A stretch of 64,000 bases of DNA from Flavobacterium aquidurense (GTDB taxonomy: Bacteria > Bacteroidota > Bacteroidia > Flavobacteriales > Flavobacteriaceae), in contig NZ_JRLF01000009.1 of assembly GCF_001404985.1 (NCBI RefSeq), forward strand, positions 124,001-188,000. The letters run 5' to 3'. Positions 7,939-16,216 of the stretch are shown here, one piece after another. Made by a program: the position numbers and the translations under genes. The notes beneath the pieces are model-generated. The model was not told the DNA's origin. It did not search any database and saw nothing but the letters and a program-made list of their open reading frames with translations. How positions within the stretch are numbered: position 1 is the stretch's first letter; each line of letters opens with the position of its first letter.

Positions 7939-9150
7939 ATGAAAATAGTACGTATTCTTTTTACTTTGATTGTTTCGATTGCTTTTCTAACGAGCTGCAA
8001 AAACGAAGATGACAATTACATTGACCCACGCGGAACGGATTATGCCGGTTCTCAAAGCTGTATTCAATGCCATCAAACTCAATATGAAAATGCTTTTCAT
8101 AGTTCGCATTTCAAAGCAACTTCACCTGCTACCAAAGAAAATATCTTAGGACATTTTAAAAATGGCCGCAATACTTTTGTTTATGATACAGAAACAAAAC
8201 TGGTTATGGAAGAGCGCAATGACAGTCTTTATCAGGTTCTTTATAAAAACGGAAAAGAAGTTGAAGCGCATCCATTTGAAGTTATTTTTGGAACCAAACA
8301 TGCCCAAACCAGTGCTTTTTGGCAAAATCATTATACATACGAATTACCTGTCTCTTACTACAAATCTTTAAATAGTTGGGCAACAAGTCCGGGATATTCA
8401 GCATCTAAAGTAAACTTTGAACGAAAAATTGACAAGGAGTGTTATGGCTGTCATAGTTCTAATATTGCAAGCCGTTATGTAACTACAAGTTCAGACAGTA
8501 TTACTTTTATGAACCAGGAAGTAGAGGATTTTATGAATCCGAAAACCTTAGTTTACGGAATTGATTGTGAACGTTGCCATGGACCTGCTAAACAACATGT
8601 TCAAAAACATTTAAAATTTCCTGATTTAAAAATTGCACAAAACATAACTTCATTTAAAAAGCTGAGCAGACAGCAAAAAATTGATGCTTGTGCTTTATGC
8701 CATTCCGGAAATGATAAACTAAAAGTAAAATCACGTTTTGAATTTAAACCCGGAGATGATTTATTAGAATATTTCAGGGGAGTTCCGGGATCTAATGACA
8801 GTATTCATTTTGATGTTCACGGGAATCAATTGGGGTTATTATCTCAAAGTAAATGTTTTAAAAAGAGCGAAACCATGGATTGTATGACTTGTCATAATCC
8901 GCATGCCAATGCTTCTCAAAATCTGGTGAGTTATTCTAAAATATGCATGAGTTGCCATCAGGGAATAAAACACAACGCTACGACCGTAAAAACAACCTCA
9001 GCAAGCATATTAGCTAACAATTGTGTGGAATGTCATATGCCAAAGAAAATGTCTAATGCAATCACTTTTCAGCTTTCACAAAACAAAAACAAGTCAAATT
9101 ACATTTTGAGAACGCACAAAATTGGAATTTATCCCAGCAATAAAAAGTAA
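7939..9150 (+). CDS. Heptaheme c-type cytochrome lipoprotein
   Basis: A 403-residue exported electron-transfer protein. The N-terminus is a lipoprotein signal with the lipobox LTSC, so it is anchored in a membrane facing the periplasm or surface. Seven CxxCH heme-attachment motifs are visible: CIQCH, CYGCH, CERCH, CALCH, CMTCH, CMSCH and CVECH. The spacing and the extra histidines resemble the cytochrome c554/NrfB-like multiheme families. It could shuttle electrons to a nitrogen- or sulfur-oxide reductase or an extracellular acceptor, but no partner reductase is next to it. Its stop codon abuts that of lpxH on the other strand with no spacer. Confidence 0.9.
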   Translation: MKIVRILFTLIVSIAFLTSCKNEDDNYIDPRGTDYAGSQSCIQCHQTQYENAFHSSHFKATSPATKENILGHFKNGRNTFVYDTETKLVMEERNDSLYQVLYKNGKEVEAHPFEVIFGTKHAQTSAFWQNHYTYELPVSYYKSLNSWATSPGYSASKVNFERKIDKECYGCHSSNIASRYVTTSSDSITFMNQEVEDFMNPKTLVYGIDCERCHGPAKQHVQKHLKFPDLKIAQNITSFKKLSRQQKIDACALCHSGNDKLKVKSRFEFKPGDDLLEYFRGVPGSNDSIHFDVHGNQLGLLSQSKCFKKSETMDCMTCHNPHANASQNLVSYSKICMSCHQGIKHNATTVKTTSASILANNCVECHMPKKMSNAITFQLSQNKNKSNYILRTHKIGIYPSNKK

Positions 9151-9894
9151 TTATTGTTCGAATTTTTGAAGTTCAAAAGTTTCCCCATCAAAAACTCCGT
9201 AGGTAAAATAACCAATCCAGTCGCCCAGATTTACATATTTTGCGTCTTGTCCCACCTCTATGATCATAGGTAAATGACGGTGTCCAAAAATAAAATAATT
9301 ATAATGTTTGGTTTCCAGTTTACGTTTGGCGTATAGAACCAGCCATTCGTTTTCTTCGCCTAAAAATTTTACATCTTCATCGCCTGAAATCAGTTTATTT
9401 TTAACTGATAAATATTGTGCAAGACTTACACCAACATCAGGATGCAACCAACGAAAAAGCCATTTTGAAAAAGGATTTGTAAATACCTTTTTCATTCGTT
9501 TATATCCTTTATCACCAGGACCTTTTCCGTCGCCATGACCAATTAAGAATGTTTTTCCGTTAAAAGTAAATTCCTTATTATCATGATAAACCGGAATATT
9601 CAATTCGGTTTGAAAGTAATCGTTCATCCATAAATCGTGATTTCCCACAAAAAAATAGACAGGAATACCACTATCACGAATTTCAGCTAATTTACCCAAA
9701 ACACGTACAAAACCTTTTGGAACAACTGTTTTATATTCGAACCAAAAATCGAATAAATCGCCTAATAAAAAAATAGCTTCTGCATCTTGCTTTACAACAT
9801 CTAACCATGCTACAAATTTTTGTTCACGCGGCAAACTCAACTCAGGAGTTGGAGCACCAAAATGCTGATCTGAAGCAAAATATACTTTTTTCAT
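9151..9894 (-). CDS. lpxH: UDP-2,3-diacylglucosamine diphosphatase (LpxH-type)
   Basis: This metallophosphoesterase cleaves UDP-2,3-diacylglucosamine to lipid X plus UMP in lipid A synthesis, at the cytosolic membrane face. Metal-site motifs are all present: ASDQHFGA at the N-terminus (DxH), LGDLFDFW, VGNHDLW, GHGDGKGPGD and FGHRHLP. I chose the internal start at 9894 (MKKVYFASDQ, 247 residues) because the 25 residues upstream in the open frame are encoded by a 14-bp tandem repeat and are not protein-like. It lies downstream of queD on the same strand. Confidence 0.9.
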   Translation of the reverse strand: MKKVYFASDQHFGAPTPELSLPREQKFVAWLDVVKQDAEAIFLLGDLFDFWFEYKTVVPKGFVRVLGKLAEIRDSGIPVYFFVGNHDLWMNDYFQTELNIPVYHDNKEFTFNGKTFLIGHGDGKGPGDKGYKRMKKVFTNPFSKWLFRWLHPDVGVSLAQYLSVKNKLISGDEDVKFLGEENEWLVLYAKRKLETKHYNYFIFGHRHLPMIIEVGQDAKYVNLGDWIGYFTYGVFDGETFELQKFEQ

Positions 9895-9898
9895 GTAT

Positions 9899-9951
9899 TG
9901 TGAGATGTGGTTTGTGAGATGTGGTTTGTGAGATGTAGTTTGTGAGATGTG
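9899..9951. repeat. 14-bp tandem repeat, about four copies
   Basis: The unit TGTGAGATGTGGTT is repeated at 9899, 9913, 9927 (one change) and 9941 (partial). It fills the gap between queD and lpxH, immediately upstream of the lpxH start codon, so copy-number change could alter the leader of lpxH. Confidence 0.8.
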
Positions 9952-9986
9952 AAACGTTTTACCTTTCACAATTTACTTTTTTCTAT

Positions 9987-10439
9987 TTACAAATTATCAG
10001 ATGCGTACCATTCTGCAAATGAAGATTCTGTTTCCTGAAGCTTAAGGGAGTAAAGAGAAATATCTTTTGGTAAACGTGCTATGATTCTATCTGCAAAATC
10101 AACCACCATGTTTTCGCTTGTTGGCTGATAATCTACTAGAATGACATGATGGCCACGATTTTTTAATTCATTTGCCAATTCGATATGTGGTGTGGTTTCA
10201 TTAAAAACAGTCGCATGATCAAACTGATCGACGATTTCTTCTTTTACAATTTTCTTTAGATCCGAAAAATCAATTACCATTCCGAATTTCACATTCGATC
10301 GATCCGTTATTGGTGAACCAATAACCGTTACCGATAATTTATAACTGTGCCCGTGAACGTTTTTACATTTTCCGTCGTAACCGTATAAAGCATGTCCGGT
10401 TTCGAAACTAAATTGTTTTGTAATTCTGATATTACTCAT
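9987..10439 (-). CDS. queD: 6-carboxytetrahydropterin synthase QueD
   Basis: QueD converts dihydroneopterin triphosphate to 6-carboxy-5,6,7,8-tetrahydropterin, the first dedicated step to queuosine. The 150-residue protein shows the PTPS fold: FSFETGHALYGYDGKCKNVHGHSY, giving the zinc histidines (TGHA and HGH) and the catalytic Cys ahead of HGH; DFSDLKKIV; DHATVF; and the substrate Glu in SLKLQETESSFAEWY. It precedes lpxH on the same strand. A TAAATTTG -7 box lies about 20 bp upstream. Confidence 0.93.
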   Translation of the reverse strand: MSNIRITKQFSFETGHALYGYDGKCKNVHGHSYKLSVTVIGSPITDRSNVKFGMVIDFSDLKKIVKEEIVDQFDHATVFNETTPHIELANELKNRGHHVILVDYQPTSENMVVDFADRIIARLPKDISLYSLKLQETESSFAEWYASDNL

Positions 10440-10458
10440 CGATTTTAATTTTAGGTTG

Positions 10459-10466
10459 CAAATTTA
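10459..10466 (-). promoter_or_regulatory. -7 promoter box TAAATTTG for queD
   Basis: The minus strand reads TAAATTTG, a full consensus match, 19 bp upstream of the queD start codon and just past the stop codon of the upstream small membrane protein. Confidence 0.5.
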
Positions 10467-10470
10467 CAAA

Positions 10471-10647
10471 TTAATAACCGTTTTTATCCCTTTTTTTAGC
10501 GCTGTTATACATCCAATATGCAATTACTATTAAAACTACAAAAGGAATAAACGATCCTATTAAAACCCCAATCTGATAACTGCCGTCAGGAGCAGTTTTA
10601 ATTTTCTCTGAAACATCTACATGCTGGAATAATGAAATGATATACAT
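10471..10647 (-). CDS. Small single-pass membrane protein (58 aa)
   Basis: A short open frame of 58 residues, beginning MYIISLFQHVDVSEKI. Residues about 27-47 are strongly hydrophobic (GVLIGSFIPFVVLIVIAYW) and are followed by a basic tail NSAKKRDKNGY, which predicts a single membrane helix with the C-terminus inside. Codon use and composition look genuine, and it fills an otherwise empty 312-bp gap upstream of queD. I know no function. Confidence 0.65.
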   Translation of the reverse strand: MYIISLFQHVDVSEKIKTAPDGSYQIGVLIGSFIPFVVLIVIAYWMYNSAKKRDKNGY

Positions 10648-10751
10648 TTTATTAAAATTTAAATTAACATACAGAAAATAAGCCTTTACAAAACCAGAAA
10701 CTTTGCCAAAGTTATTGCACTGAAAAGCGAGACTGAAAACTGAGACTAAAC

Positions 10752-11516
10752 TTACTTCTTAAACTGTGTTAAGGCATTTCTGGAAAAATCAGATAAAACC
10801 AATTTTCCTGTAATTGCTGCACGTTCAAGAAGAAGTGATTCCCAATACTCAGTTCCTTCCCAGATAATTTTCTTCATTTCAGATAGTGCTTCAGGATTGT
10901 ACGAACTCAATTTTTGAGCAAAATTTGCAACCGCATTATCAAGATCCTGTGCAGTATGAATTTCAGAAAACAATTTATTTTGCAATGCCCATTCTGCCGA
11001 TTTCCATTCGTGGGCTGCCAAAGTCATTTCGGCCATTGCGGCTTTTCCTATTTTACGTGAAACAGCAGGTTCAATCACAAACGGACCAATACCAATCGCT
11101 AATTCAGATAATTTTACAGCACTCTCCGGAATCGCCAAAACATAATCACAAGCTGATATGATCCCAACTCCTCCACCTACAGCTTTTCCCTGAACTCTGC
11201 CAATAATAAGCTTAGAACAATTGCGCATAGCATTTATCAAATGTGCAAAACCTGAGAAAAATTCTGTGCCTTGTTGCTCATTTTCAACTTGCAAAAGTTC
11301 ATCAAAAGATGCACCGGAACAAAAAACTTTAGATCCTTCGCTTTGCAAAACAACAACCGAAATAGTTTCATTAAAGCTTAAAGCATTAATCTCTGCCGTT
11401 AACCTATCCAACAATTGTCTAGGAAAAGAATTACTAGCAGGATGACCAAATTGCACTGTAGCCACAGCATTATTAAAAGTAGTTTGTAAAGAACCGTTTT
11501 GATTTTCTGTACTCAT
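10752..11516 (-). CDS. Enoyl-CoA hydratase/isomerase family protein
   Basis: A 254-residue crotonase-fold protein. The oxyanion-hole regions are recognisable: SEGSKVFCSGASFDEL (first hole) and GRVQGKAVGGGVGIISACDYVLA (second hole). Catalytic glutamates are not obvious at the standard hydratase positions, so the exact reaction (hydration, isomerisation or another acyl-CoA chemistry) is open. I chose MSTENQNGSL at 11516 as start, because the 12 upstream residues of the open frame are unlikely coding. It appears monocistronic. The phenylacetate-type PaaG-like group is one possibility. Confidence 0.8.
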   Translation of the reverse strand: MSTENQNGSLQTTFNNAVATVQFGHPASNSFPRQLLDRLTAEINALSFNETISVVVLQSEGSKVFCSGASFDELLQVENEQQGTEFFSGFAHLINAMRNCSKLIIGRVQGKAVGGGVGIISACDYVLAIPESAVKLSELAIGIGPFVIEPAVSRKIGKAAMAEMTLAAHEWKSAEWALQNKLFSEIHTAQDLDNAVANFAQKLSSYNPEALSEMKKIIWEGTEYWESLLLERAAITGKLVLSDFSRNALTQFKK

Positions 11517-11622
11517 AAAAATATATTTGATCGTAAAGTTACGGTTTTGCAAAATATTTTTGATCGAACGCGATTTGAAATTTGTTTTTTGAAAATTAAT
11601 TGACTTTATTTGCTAACGCTTT

Positions 11623-11696
11623 GGGGGATTAGCTCATTTGGCTAGAGTACTTGCCTGGCAGGCAAGGGGTGACCGGTTCGAATCCGGTATTCTCCA
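11623..11696 (+). tRNA. tRNA-Ala (anticodon GGC)
   Basis: The 74-nt cloverleaf folds cleanly. The 7-bp acceptor pairs 11623-11629 with 11689-11695 and contains a G3-U70 wobble, the hallmark alanine identity element. The anticodon stem CTTGC/GCAAG encloses loop CTGGCAG, giving anticodon GGC. The T arm reads ACCGG-TTCGAAT-CCGGT. The discriminator is A and CCA is not encoded. Its 3' end is duplicated at 12060-12075. Confidence 0.93.
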
Positions 11697-11711
11697 CAAA
11701 TATTTACAAAC

Positions 11712-11745
11712 AAATACCCAAACATATTTTTATGTTTGGGTATTT
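11712..11745 (+). terminator. Terminator after tRNA-Ala
   Basis: A 15-bp perfect stem (11712-11726 with 11731-11745) has a TTTT loop and T-rich 3' side. It begins 15 nt after the tRNA, ending its transcript or acting ahead of the GIY-YIG gene. Confidence 0.75.
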
Positions 11746-11761
11746 TCATTTATAACAAATT

Positions 11762-12010
11762 ATGTTTTACACTTACATCCTATATTCAATTACAATTAAT
11801 AAGTTTTATACCGGATCTTGTGAAAATATTGAACAACGATTGCAAGATCATCTAAACAGCAGAAGTAAGTTTACAAAAGTCGCTAAAGATTGGGAATTAA
11901 AATATTTTGAAACTTTTGTTACCCGAAGTGAAGCCTGCAAAAGAGAATTACAAATCAAAAAAATGAAAAGCAGAAAATACATCGAAACTTTAATACAAAC
12001 AAAAAACTAG
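11762..12010 (+). CDS. GIY-YIG nuclease family protein
   Basis: An 82-residue single-domain GIY-YIG protein of the short UPF0213/UvrC-N-like group. FYTYILYSITINKFYTGSC supplies the YIL and YTG versions of the two signature tripeptides, followed by QRLQDHLNSRSKFTK with the conserved Arg, and the family-typical acidic segment KYFETFVTRSEACKRELQIKKMKSRKYIE with the metal-ligand Glu. It may be a homing-type endonuclease. It sits between a tRNA-Ala gene and a copy of that tRNA's 3' end. The C-terminus ends at a TAG after a six-A run; loss of one A would extend the frame into the tRNA tail copy. Confidence 0.85.
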   Translation: MFYTYILYSITINKFYTGSCENIEQRLQDHLNSRSKFTKVAKDWELKYFETFVTRSEACKRELQIKKMKSRKYIETLIQTKN

Positions 12011-12079
12011 ATTAACCCAATGCATTAGCAAGATGACGAATTCTGCCGAAGTTTCGGGACGGTATTCTCCACAAAAAAA

Positions 12080-12110
12080 CCGTATTACTTAATTGGAATA
12101 CGGCTTTTTT
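12080..12110 (+). terminator. Terminator after the GIY-YIG element
   Basis: The stem CCGTATT (12080-12086) pairs with AATACGG (12097-12103), and a T run follows. A very similar hairpin with nearly the same loop occurs at 17476-17507. Confidence 0.7.
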
Positions 12111-12131
12111 ATTTTAAAAAGTTACTTTAAT

Positions 12132-12311
12132 CTATCGTTCACTTGCGTTATTATTGTCAAAATCCGGCTCATCTTCATCCGGTTTTTTAAAATCATTATT
12201 TAATAAATCTGTCAGTTTCTTTTTCTCTTTCTGATTTCTTTTTGTTGTAAGTACAATTAAAACAATTGCGACTGCAACTACAATCCCTATTATTATCCAA
12301 TTGATTTCCAT
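12132..12311 (-). CDS. Small membrane protein (59 aa)
   Basis: Starting at the internal ATG (MEINWIIIGIVV), this 59-residue protein has one hydrophobic helix (about residues 4-24), a basic segment TTKRNQKEKKK and an acidic tail DEDEPDFDNNN. The upstream extension of the open frame (LNELMLYFYLKIKT) is unlikely to be translated. Single-helix proteins with a charged tail of this type are common in flavobacteria. No function is known to me. Confidence 0.65.
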   Translation of the reverse strand: MEINWIIIGIVVAVAIVLIVLTTKRNQKEKKKLTDLLNNDFKKPDEDEPDFDNNNASER

Positions 12312-12491
12312 AGTTTTAATTTTCAAATAAAAATAAAGCATTAATTCATTCAGCATATTATCAAAAGGTTAAGTGTTGATTTAAAAAAATAAGCACTTAA
12401 TTGAATATAATAATATTATTTGCAGGATATTTCTTCATATAGATTTTATATTTTTGAATAAAGCCGTAAACTAGTAAAAGCAATAACGTAA

Positions 12492-14135
12492 ATGATGAAC
12501 CTGAAAAAACTACAAACCATCTGGAGAGTTCCGGTATACCTGCCTTATCTTCAGCCTGAGCTTACAGATGATATTTTGGAAAATGCAGAAAAGCAAATTG
12601 GTTTTAAATTGCCAAAAGAATTAGTAGAAATCCTGAAGACTCAAAATGGTGGATATATTCGGTATAAATTTCCGGAATTACCTCAAGAAATAATTAACGG
12701 AATTGGTCCTAACTTTCCGTCTTTAACTGATTTTGACTGGGAAGAATCGAAAGAATATGTGAGTTTTGAACTTGACGGACTTGTACCATTAGACGGAGAT
12801 GGCCATTGGTATATTTGTTTAGATTACAGAGAAAACAAAGAAAACCCTAAAGTTTATTTCATTGACATTGAATGCGATAATCAGGAAAAAATTGCTGAAT
12901 CGTTTAGAGAATATCTGGAACTTTTAGAACTGGACATAGAGAATGAATTGGTCATTGAGACAAATGATTCAATCGAAAATACAGCAAAACTGCTCGAAAA
13001 TATTCTGGAGATTAAATTCTCAGAACCAGATTATTTCAATAGTGGATACGCTAATTATCAAAGCAAATACAAAAATAGCTGGCTATGGTTAACTCCTAAC
13101 AAAGTTACTGCAGGTTTTGTGAGAGAAAACGATAAAAGATATGAGGAACTAAAAAATCAAATGAACAGTTTTTCTGTAATTCATCCTGAAATTGATGAAA
13201 ACTATTTATTTCTTGCACTTTCTGAAGAAGATCTAAACGAGGAAATAATCAAGAAATTAAGAGAAAACAATATCAGGATAAATTTTCTAACAGAAGTAAT
13301 TGAACAAAAATCAGAACTTACTGAACAATTAATTAAATGGCATGACTCAGACAAGCACACAAAAATAATTGAGAAAATTGAATCGCTTCCTGAATCTGAA
13401 TTAGACTATGAATTAAAAAATCTATTAGGGCGCGCTTACAACAATAATTCAGAATATGAAAAAGCGATTAAAATTCTTTTAACTGAAAACGAAAATGGAA
13501 AAGAGGATATGTTATGGAATTTTCGGGTTGGTTATGCCTATTATCATAAAAATGAGAAAGACAAAGCGCTGCCATATTTTAAAACAAGTGCTTTGTTAGG
13601 ATACGAAACAGCAAAAAATTATGAAAAATGGTGTATCGAAGAATTAAACCCAATTACGCCTGTAAACATTCCTAAATCAAATATGACGCTAAATAATATT
13701 GCCTGGGTTTTTTCGAAAAAATTCTATGACAATGCTGAAGAATTCAATCAGGAAGTTATCGAATATCAAAAAAGAATTTACAAAACCGATGAGAATTGGA
13801 AACCAAATGAAATTGTTTTTGATGTTCCGGAGCTTCAGATTGAGTACATGAGCTGGATAACAAAAACTGCTGACTTATTAGAAAATGAAACTTTAATTGA
13901 TGAAGACAAAGACGTTTTCGACAAATATCCTAATGAAACAGAACATCAGGTCGAGATTTTAGCTAAAGTAAAAGCAGATAATCAAAAATACTTTACTGCA
14001 TTAGAATTTTTGCTAAAAGCACATAATCAGCAGGCAAATAAAGAACTGGGAGATCATGTGTTTTTTGAAGGAACAGATGAGAATCCTCAAATTATTAACG
14101 AACTGCCAACTTGCTACATTGCTTGCGGAAGCTAG
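12492..14135 (+). CDS. SMI1/KNR4 (SUKH) domain protein with TPR-like region
   Basis: A 547-residue cytosolic protein. Residues about 15-155 match the SUKH fold: the helix LTDDILENAEKQIGFKLPKEL, the turn LKTQNGGYIRY, then DGDGHWYICLDY and the strand KVYFIDIE. SUKH proteins are often immunity proteins to nuclease toxins. Residues about 325-400 look like TPR repeats (AYNNNSEYEKAIKILLTEN, GYAYYHKNEKDKALPYF). The C-terminal 150 residues are unassigned. The gene heads a same-strand run through 17245. No toxin gene is seen beside it, so an immunity role is only an inference. Confidence 0.75.
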   Translation: MMNLKKLQTIWRVPVYLPYLQPELTDDILENAEKQIGFKLPKELVEILKTQNGGYIRYKFPELPQEIINGIGPNFPSLTDFDWEESKEYVSFELDGLVPLDGDGHWYICLDYRENKENPKVYFIDIECDNQEKIAESFREYLELLELDIENELVIETNDSIENTAKLLENILEIKFSEPDYFNSGYANYQSKYKNSWLWLTPNKVTAGFVRENDKRYEELKNQMNSFSVIHPEIDENYLFLALSEEDLNEEIIKKLRENNIRINFLTEVIEQKSELTEQLIKWHDSDKHTKIIEKIESLPESELDYELKNLLGRAYNNNSEYEKAIKILLTENENGKEDMLWNFRVGYAYYHKNEKDKALPYFKTSALLGYETAKNYEKWCIEELNPITPVNIPKSNMTLNNIAWVFSKKFYDNAEEFNQEVIEYQKRIYKTDENWKPNEIVFDVPELQIEYMSWITKTADLLENETLIDEDKDVFDKYPNETEHQVEILAKVKADNQKYFTALEFLLKAHNQQANKELGDHVFFEGTDENPQIINELPTCYIACGS

Positions 14136-14147
14136 AAAACAAAACAT

Positions 14148-14747
14148 ATGAAACAAGAAATACTCCTTCAAATTCAGAAATTAGGAGGAAATATTAACAA
14201 CATAAAAGGAAACTCATTACAGGAAGATTTAGAATCTATTGAATTCAAACATCCATTATATCCAGACGATTTTGCAGATGAATTGTATGGTGTTGACGAG
14301 TTTTACAAAAATAATCTGCCATTATATGTAGCCAGCAAAAAAGCATTTTATAATAATTTACTGGATCATTTTTTCTCTGATCATGAAATTCCATATGGTC
14401 AGGCTTTTTTCAGGAACTTTTTGTTTACACCATTCAAAAAAGGTTCAGAGGATTTTGATGAACTCGACGGACTTGTAGAAGAAAGTGAAATAAGGGAAGT
14501 TGTTACTGGCGGAGATTTAGAATTTATGTGTATTTGCTATTCCTACGGATTTCCGGATCAATATTTTATTTGTCTCACAGATCCTAATCCTGAAAATCCA
14601 ACAGTTTACGGAACAGATCATGAAGTTTTTTTTCAGGAAATTGAAAACGAAGGAACTTTAGAAGACTTCTTTAAACGCTTTTTAACCAAAGATAAATTTT
14701 TAGAAATAGTCGAAAATTATATCGAGAATCTAAAAACAGATAAATAA
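14148..14747 (+). CDS. SUKH-like hypothetical protein
   Basis: A 199-residue cytosolic, strongly acidic protein. The second half resembles the SUKH family core: YFICLTDPNPENPTVYGTDHE (strand, loop, strand), then an acidic helix ending GTLEDFFKRFLTKDKF. It follows the larger SUKH protein after 12 bp and precedes three membrane proteins, which suggests one operon. The family call is by pattern only. The function could be toxin immunity, but no partner is visible. Confidence 0.6.
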   Translation: MKQEILLQIQKLGGNINNIKGNSLQEDLESIEFKHPLYPDDFADELYGVDEFYKNNLPLYVASKKAFYNNLLDHFFSDHEIPYGQAFFRNFLFTPFKKGSEDFDELDGLVEESEIREVVTGGDLEFMCICYSYGFPDQYFICLTDPNPENPTVYGTDHEVFFQEIENEGTLEDFFKRFLTKDKFLEIVENYIENLKTDK

Positions 14748-14749
14748 AT

Positions 14750-15202
14750 ATGAAATCAATTTCTCAAAATAAATTGATCTTTTTTTTAAAGAAATATATT
14801 CTGGTTGGGTTACTTCTGTTTACAAGCACTTTTATAGAAATCTACTGGGCAGTGGGAAAATTTTCTAAAAATATTTCAAGCGGCTGTATGGATTGTAGTT
14901 TTATAGAAGAAGCTATTTTAATGTCTTTATTGACAACTTTTTTCCTAACCTTCTTATTTCTTGCACTTTCGTTAATAAAAAACTTATATTTAAAAAGGAC
15001 AATCGAACTTATAATCTTAATTTTAGTTTGGCTCTTCTGGAACCATACCGTTTTTGTAGATCGCGAATCGTCCTGGAGCACATATACTTTTAAAGAAGAA
15101 CTTTTTTATACATTTTCGAATTCGATTTTGCCGGTTTTGGTTGTATCAACTGTCACCATAATTGCTTTAAACTATATTTCAAAAAGCCATGAACCTAACT
15201 AA
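14750..15202 (+). CDS. Hypothetical membrane protein
   Basis: A 150-residue protein with four likely membrane helices (about residues 14-32, 52-76, 84-102 and 120-142). Between helices 1 and 2 is a loop with CMDC, a possible redox or metal site. It starts 2 bp after the previous gene's stop and its 3' end overlaps the next gene by 14 bp, which shows tight translational coupling in the operon. I know no homologue with a function. Confidence 0.65.
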   Translation: MKSISQNKLIFFLKKYILVGLLLFTSTFIEIYWAVGKFSKNISSGCMDCSFIEEAILMSLLTTFFLTFLFLALSLIKNLYLKRTIELIILILVWLFWNHTVFVDRESSWSTYTFKEELFYTFSNSILPVLVVSTVTIIALNYISKSHEPN

Positions 15203-15785
15203 AAAACATATAACAATACTTAGAACTTACCTGATTCTCAGTTTGCTTCTGGCAATAAATTGTTTTTTGTATTATTTTAAACTTATTAGTTTGCGTGGTT
15301 ATTATAGTGATGTTATTTTATTTTGGCTATGGTTTGCAACAAGCTTTTTGGTAATTGTTGTGTTCTGGAAAAAAATTATGGCAAAATTACTTTTGGCAGC
15401 AATAATAATATCCATAATACTAAGCATTTTACCCATGATGATGCCTTTTTATGCGTGGATTCTTTCGACTACATCATTAGGATTACTGATCGATAAAAAT
15501 CTAAATGAAAGATATCGGGCACAAATTGTAAGTTATAGTGCAATGGCATCGCCGTGGCTTGAAGTAATAGAAAAAAATGGCGTGATCGAAAAAAGAATCT
15601 TTAAAAGTACTGATCGCGAACTTATGAATGATAATTTAGATGTGAAAATCCGAACAGCAAAAGATATCATTTTCAAAAGTGAAACAGATAGCACACTCAC
15701 GCTCACACTTTTTTACGGAGGGCCAAACAAAACAATTACCTTCAACAAGAATACCGGAAACATCACTAAAATAGAACCCAATTAA
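15189..15785 (+). CDS. Hypothetical membrane protein
   Basis: A 198-residue protein with about four hydrophobic segments in the first 105 residues (for example LLLAAIIISIILSILPMMM). The C-terminal part, roughly 115-198, is soluble and beta-rich, with DSTLTLTLFYGGPNKTITF. It overlaps the preceding gene by 14 bp. The function is unknown. Confidence 0.65.
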   Translation: MNLTKKHITILRTYLILSLLLAINCFLYYFKLISLRGYYSDVILFWLWFATSFLVIVVFWKKIMAKLLLAAIIISIILSILPMMMPFYAWILSTTSLGLLIDKNLNERYRAQIVSYSAMASPWLEVIEKNGVIEKRIFKSTDRELMNDNLDVKIRTAKDIIFKSETDSTLTLTLFYGGPNKTITFNKNTGNITKIEPN

Positions 15786-15806
15786 TGTAAGTAAAAACGA
15801 AAGACT

Positions 15807-16160
15807 ATGACACTATTACTCCGTTGGTTATTAATACCCATAATCGCATTGATTGTATTACTGTTCTGGAAAGGCAGTCCAATTGTTATAAAATCGACAT
15901 TATTAATTGTTCCTTTGGTTGTAATTGTTAGCTGGTTTGCACACGAAGGGGCATTTAGCGGAAGCGGCGGATTAGAACGATTGTATGGAATATTAACGAT
16001 AATCGCATTTTTAGTTTGCTATGAAATTGGTTTATTATTCAACCGTTTTTATCTCGCTAAAAAAAGCCTGAATACGATGCAAGATGATGTATTGCTTACT
16101 ATTGCGTTGATTCTCTTAATAGCATCGATCATCTATTTTTTAGTCCTGATTTCGAAATAA
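15807..16160 (+). CDS. Hypothetical small membrane protein
   Basis: A 117-residue protein with four predicted helices over its whole length. A loop GAFSGSGGLERLYG lies between helices 2 and 3. It continues the same-strand run of envelope genes. No family is recognised. Confidence 0.6.
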   Translation: MTLLLRWLLIPIIALIVLLFWKGSPIVIKSTLLIVPLVVIVSWFAHEGAFSGSGGLERLYGILTIIAFLVCYEIGLLFNRFYLAKKSLNTMQDDVLLTIALILLIASIIYFLVLISK

Positions 16161-16216
16161 AACAAATAAAAACAAAACTAGTTACCAAAACCTAACCTTA
16201 AATCTACATCGTGTTT

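Larger units (their letters stand above)
11685..12075 (+). mobile_element. tRNA-3'-end-flanked GIY-YIG element
   Basis: A 16-bp direct repeat, CGGTATTCTCCACAAA, is present at 11685-11700 (the true tRNA-Ala 3' end) and at 12060-12075. The 375-bp unit between them holds a terminator hairpin and one GIY-YIG nuclease gene. This arrangement is what would be left by insertion of a small element that regenerates the tRNA 3' end, with the nuclease as its only gene. No integrase is present. The mobility is inferred, while the repeat is directly visible. Confidence 0.65.

Noticed and set aside
9895..9969. Longer lpxH N-terminus
   Set aside because: It is encoded by the 14-bp tandem repeat; the metallophosphoesterase domain begins at the internal Met.
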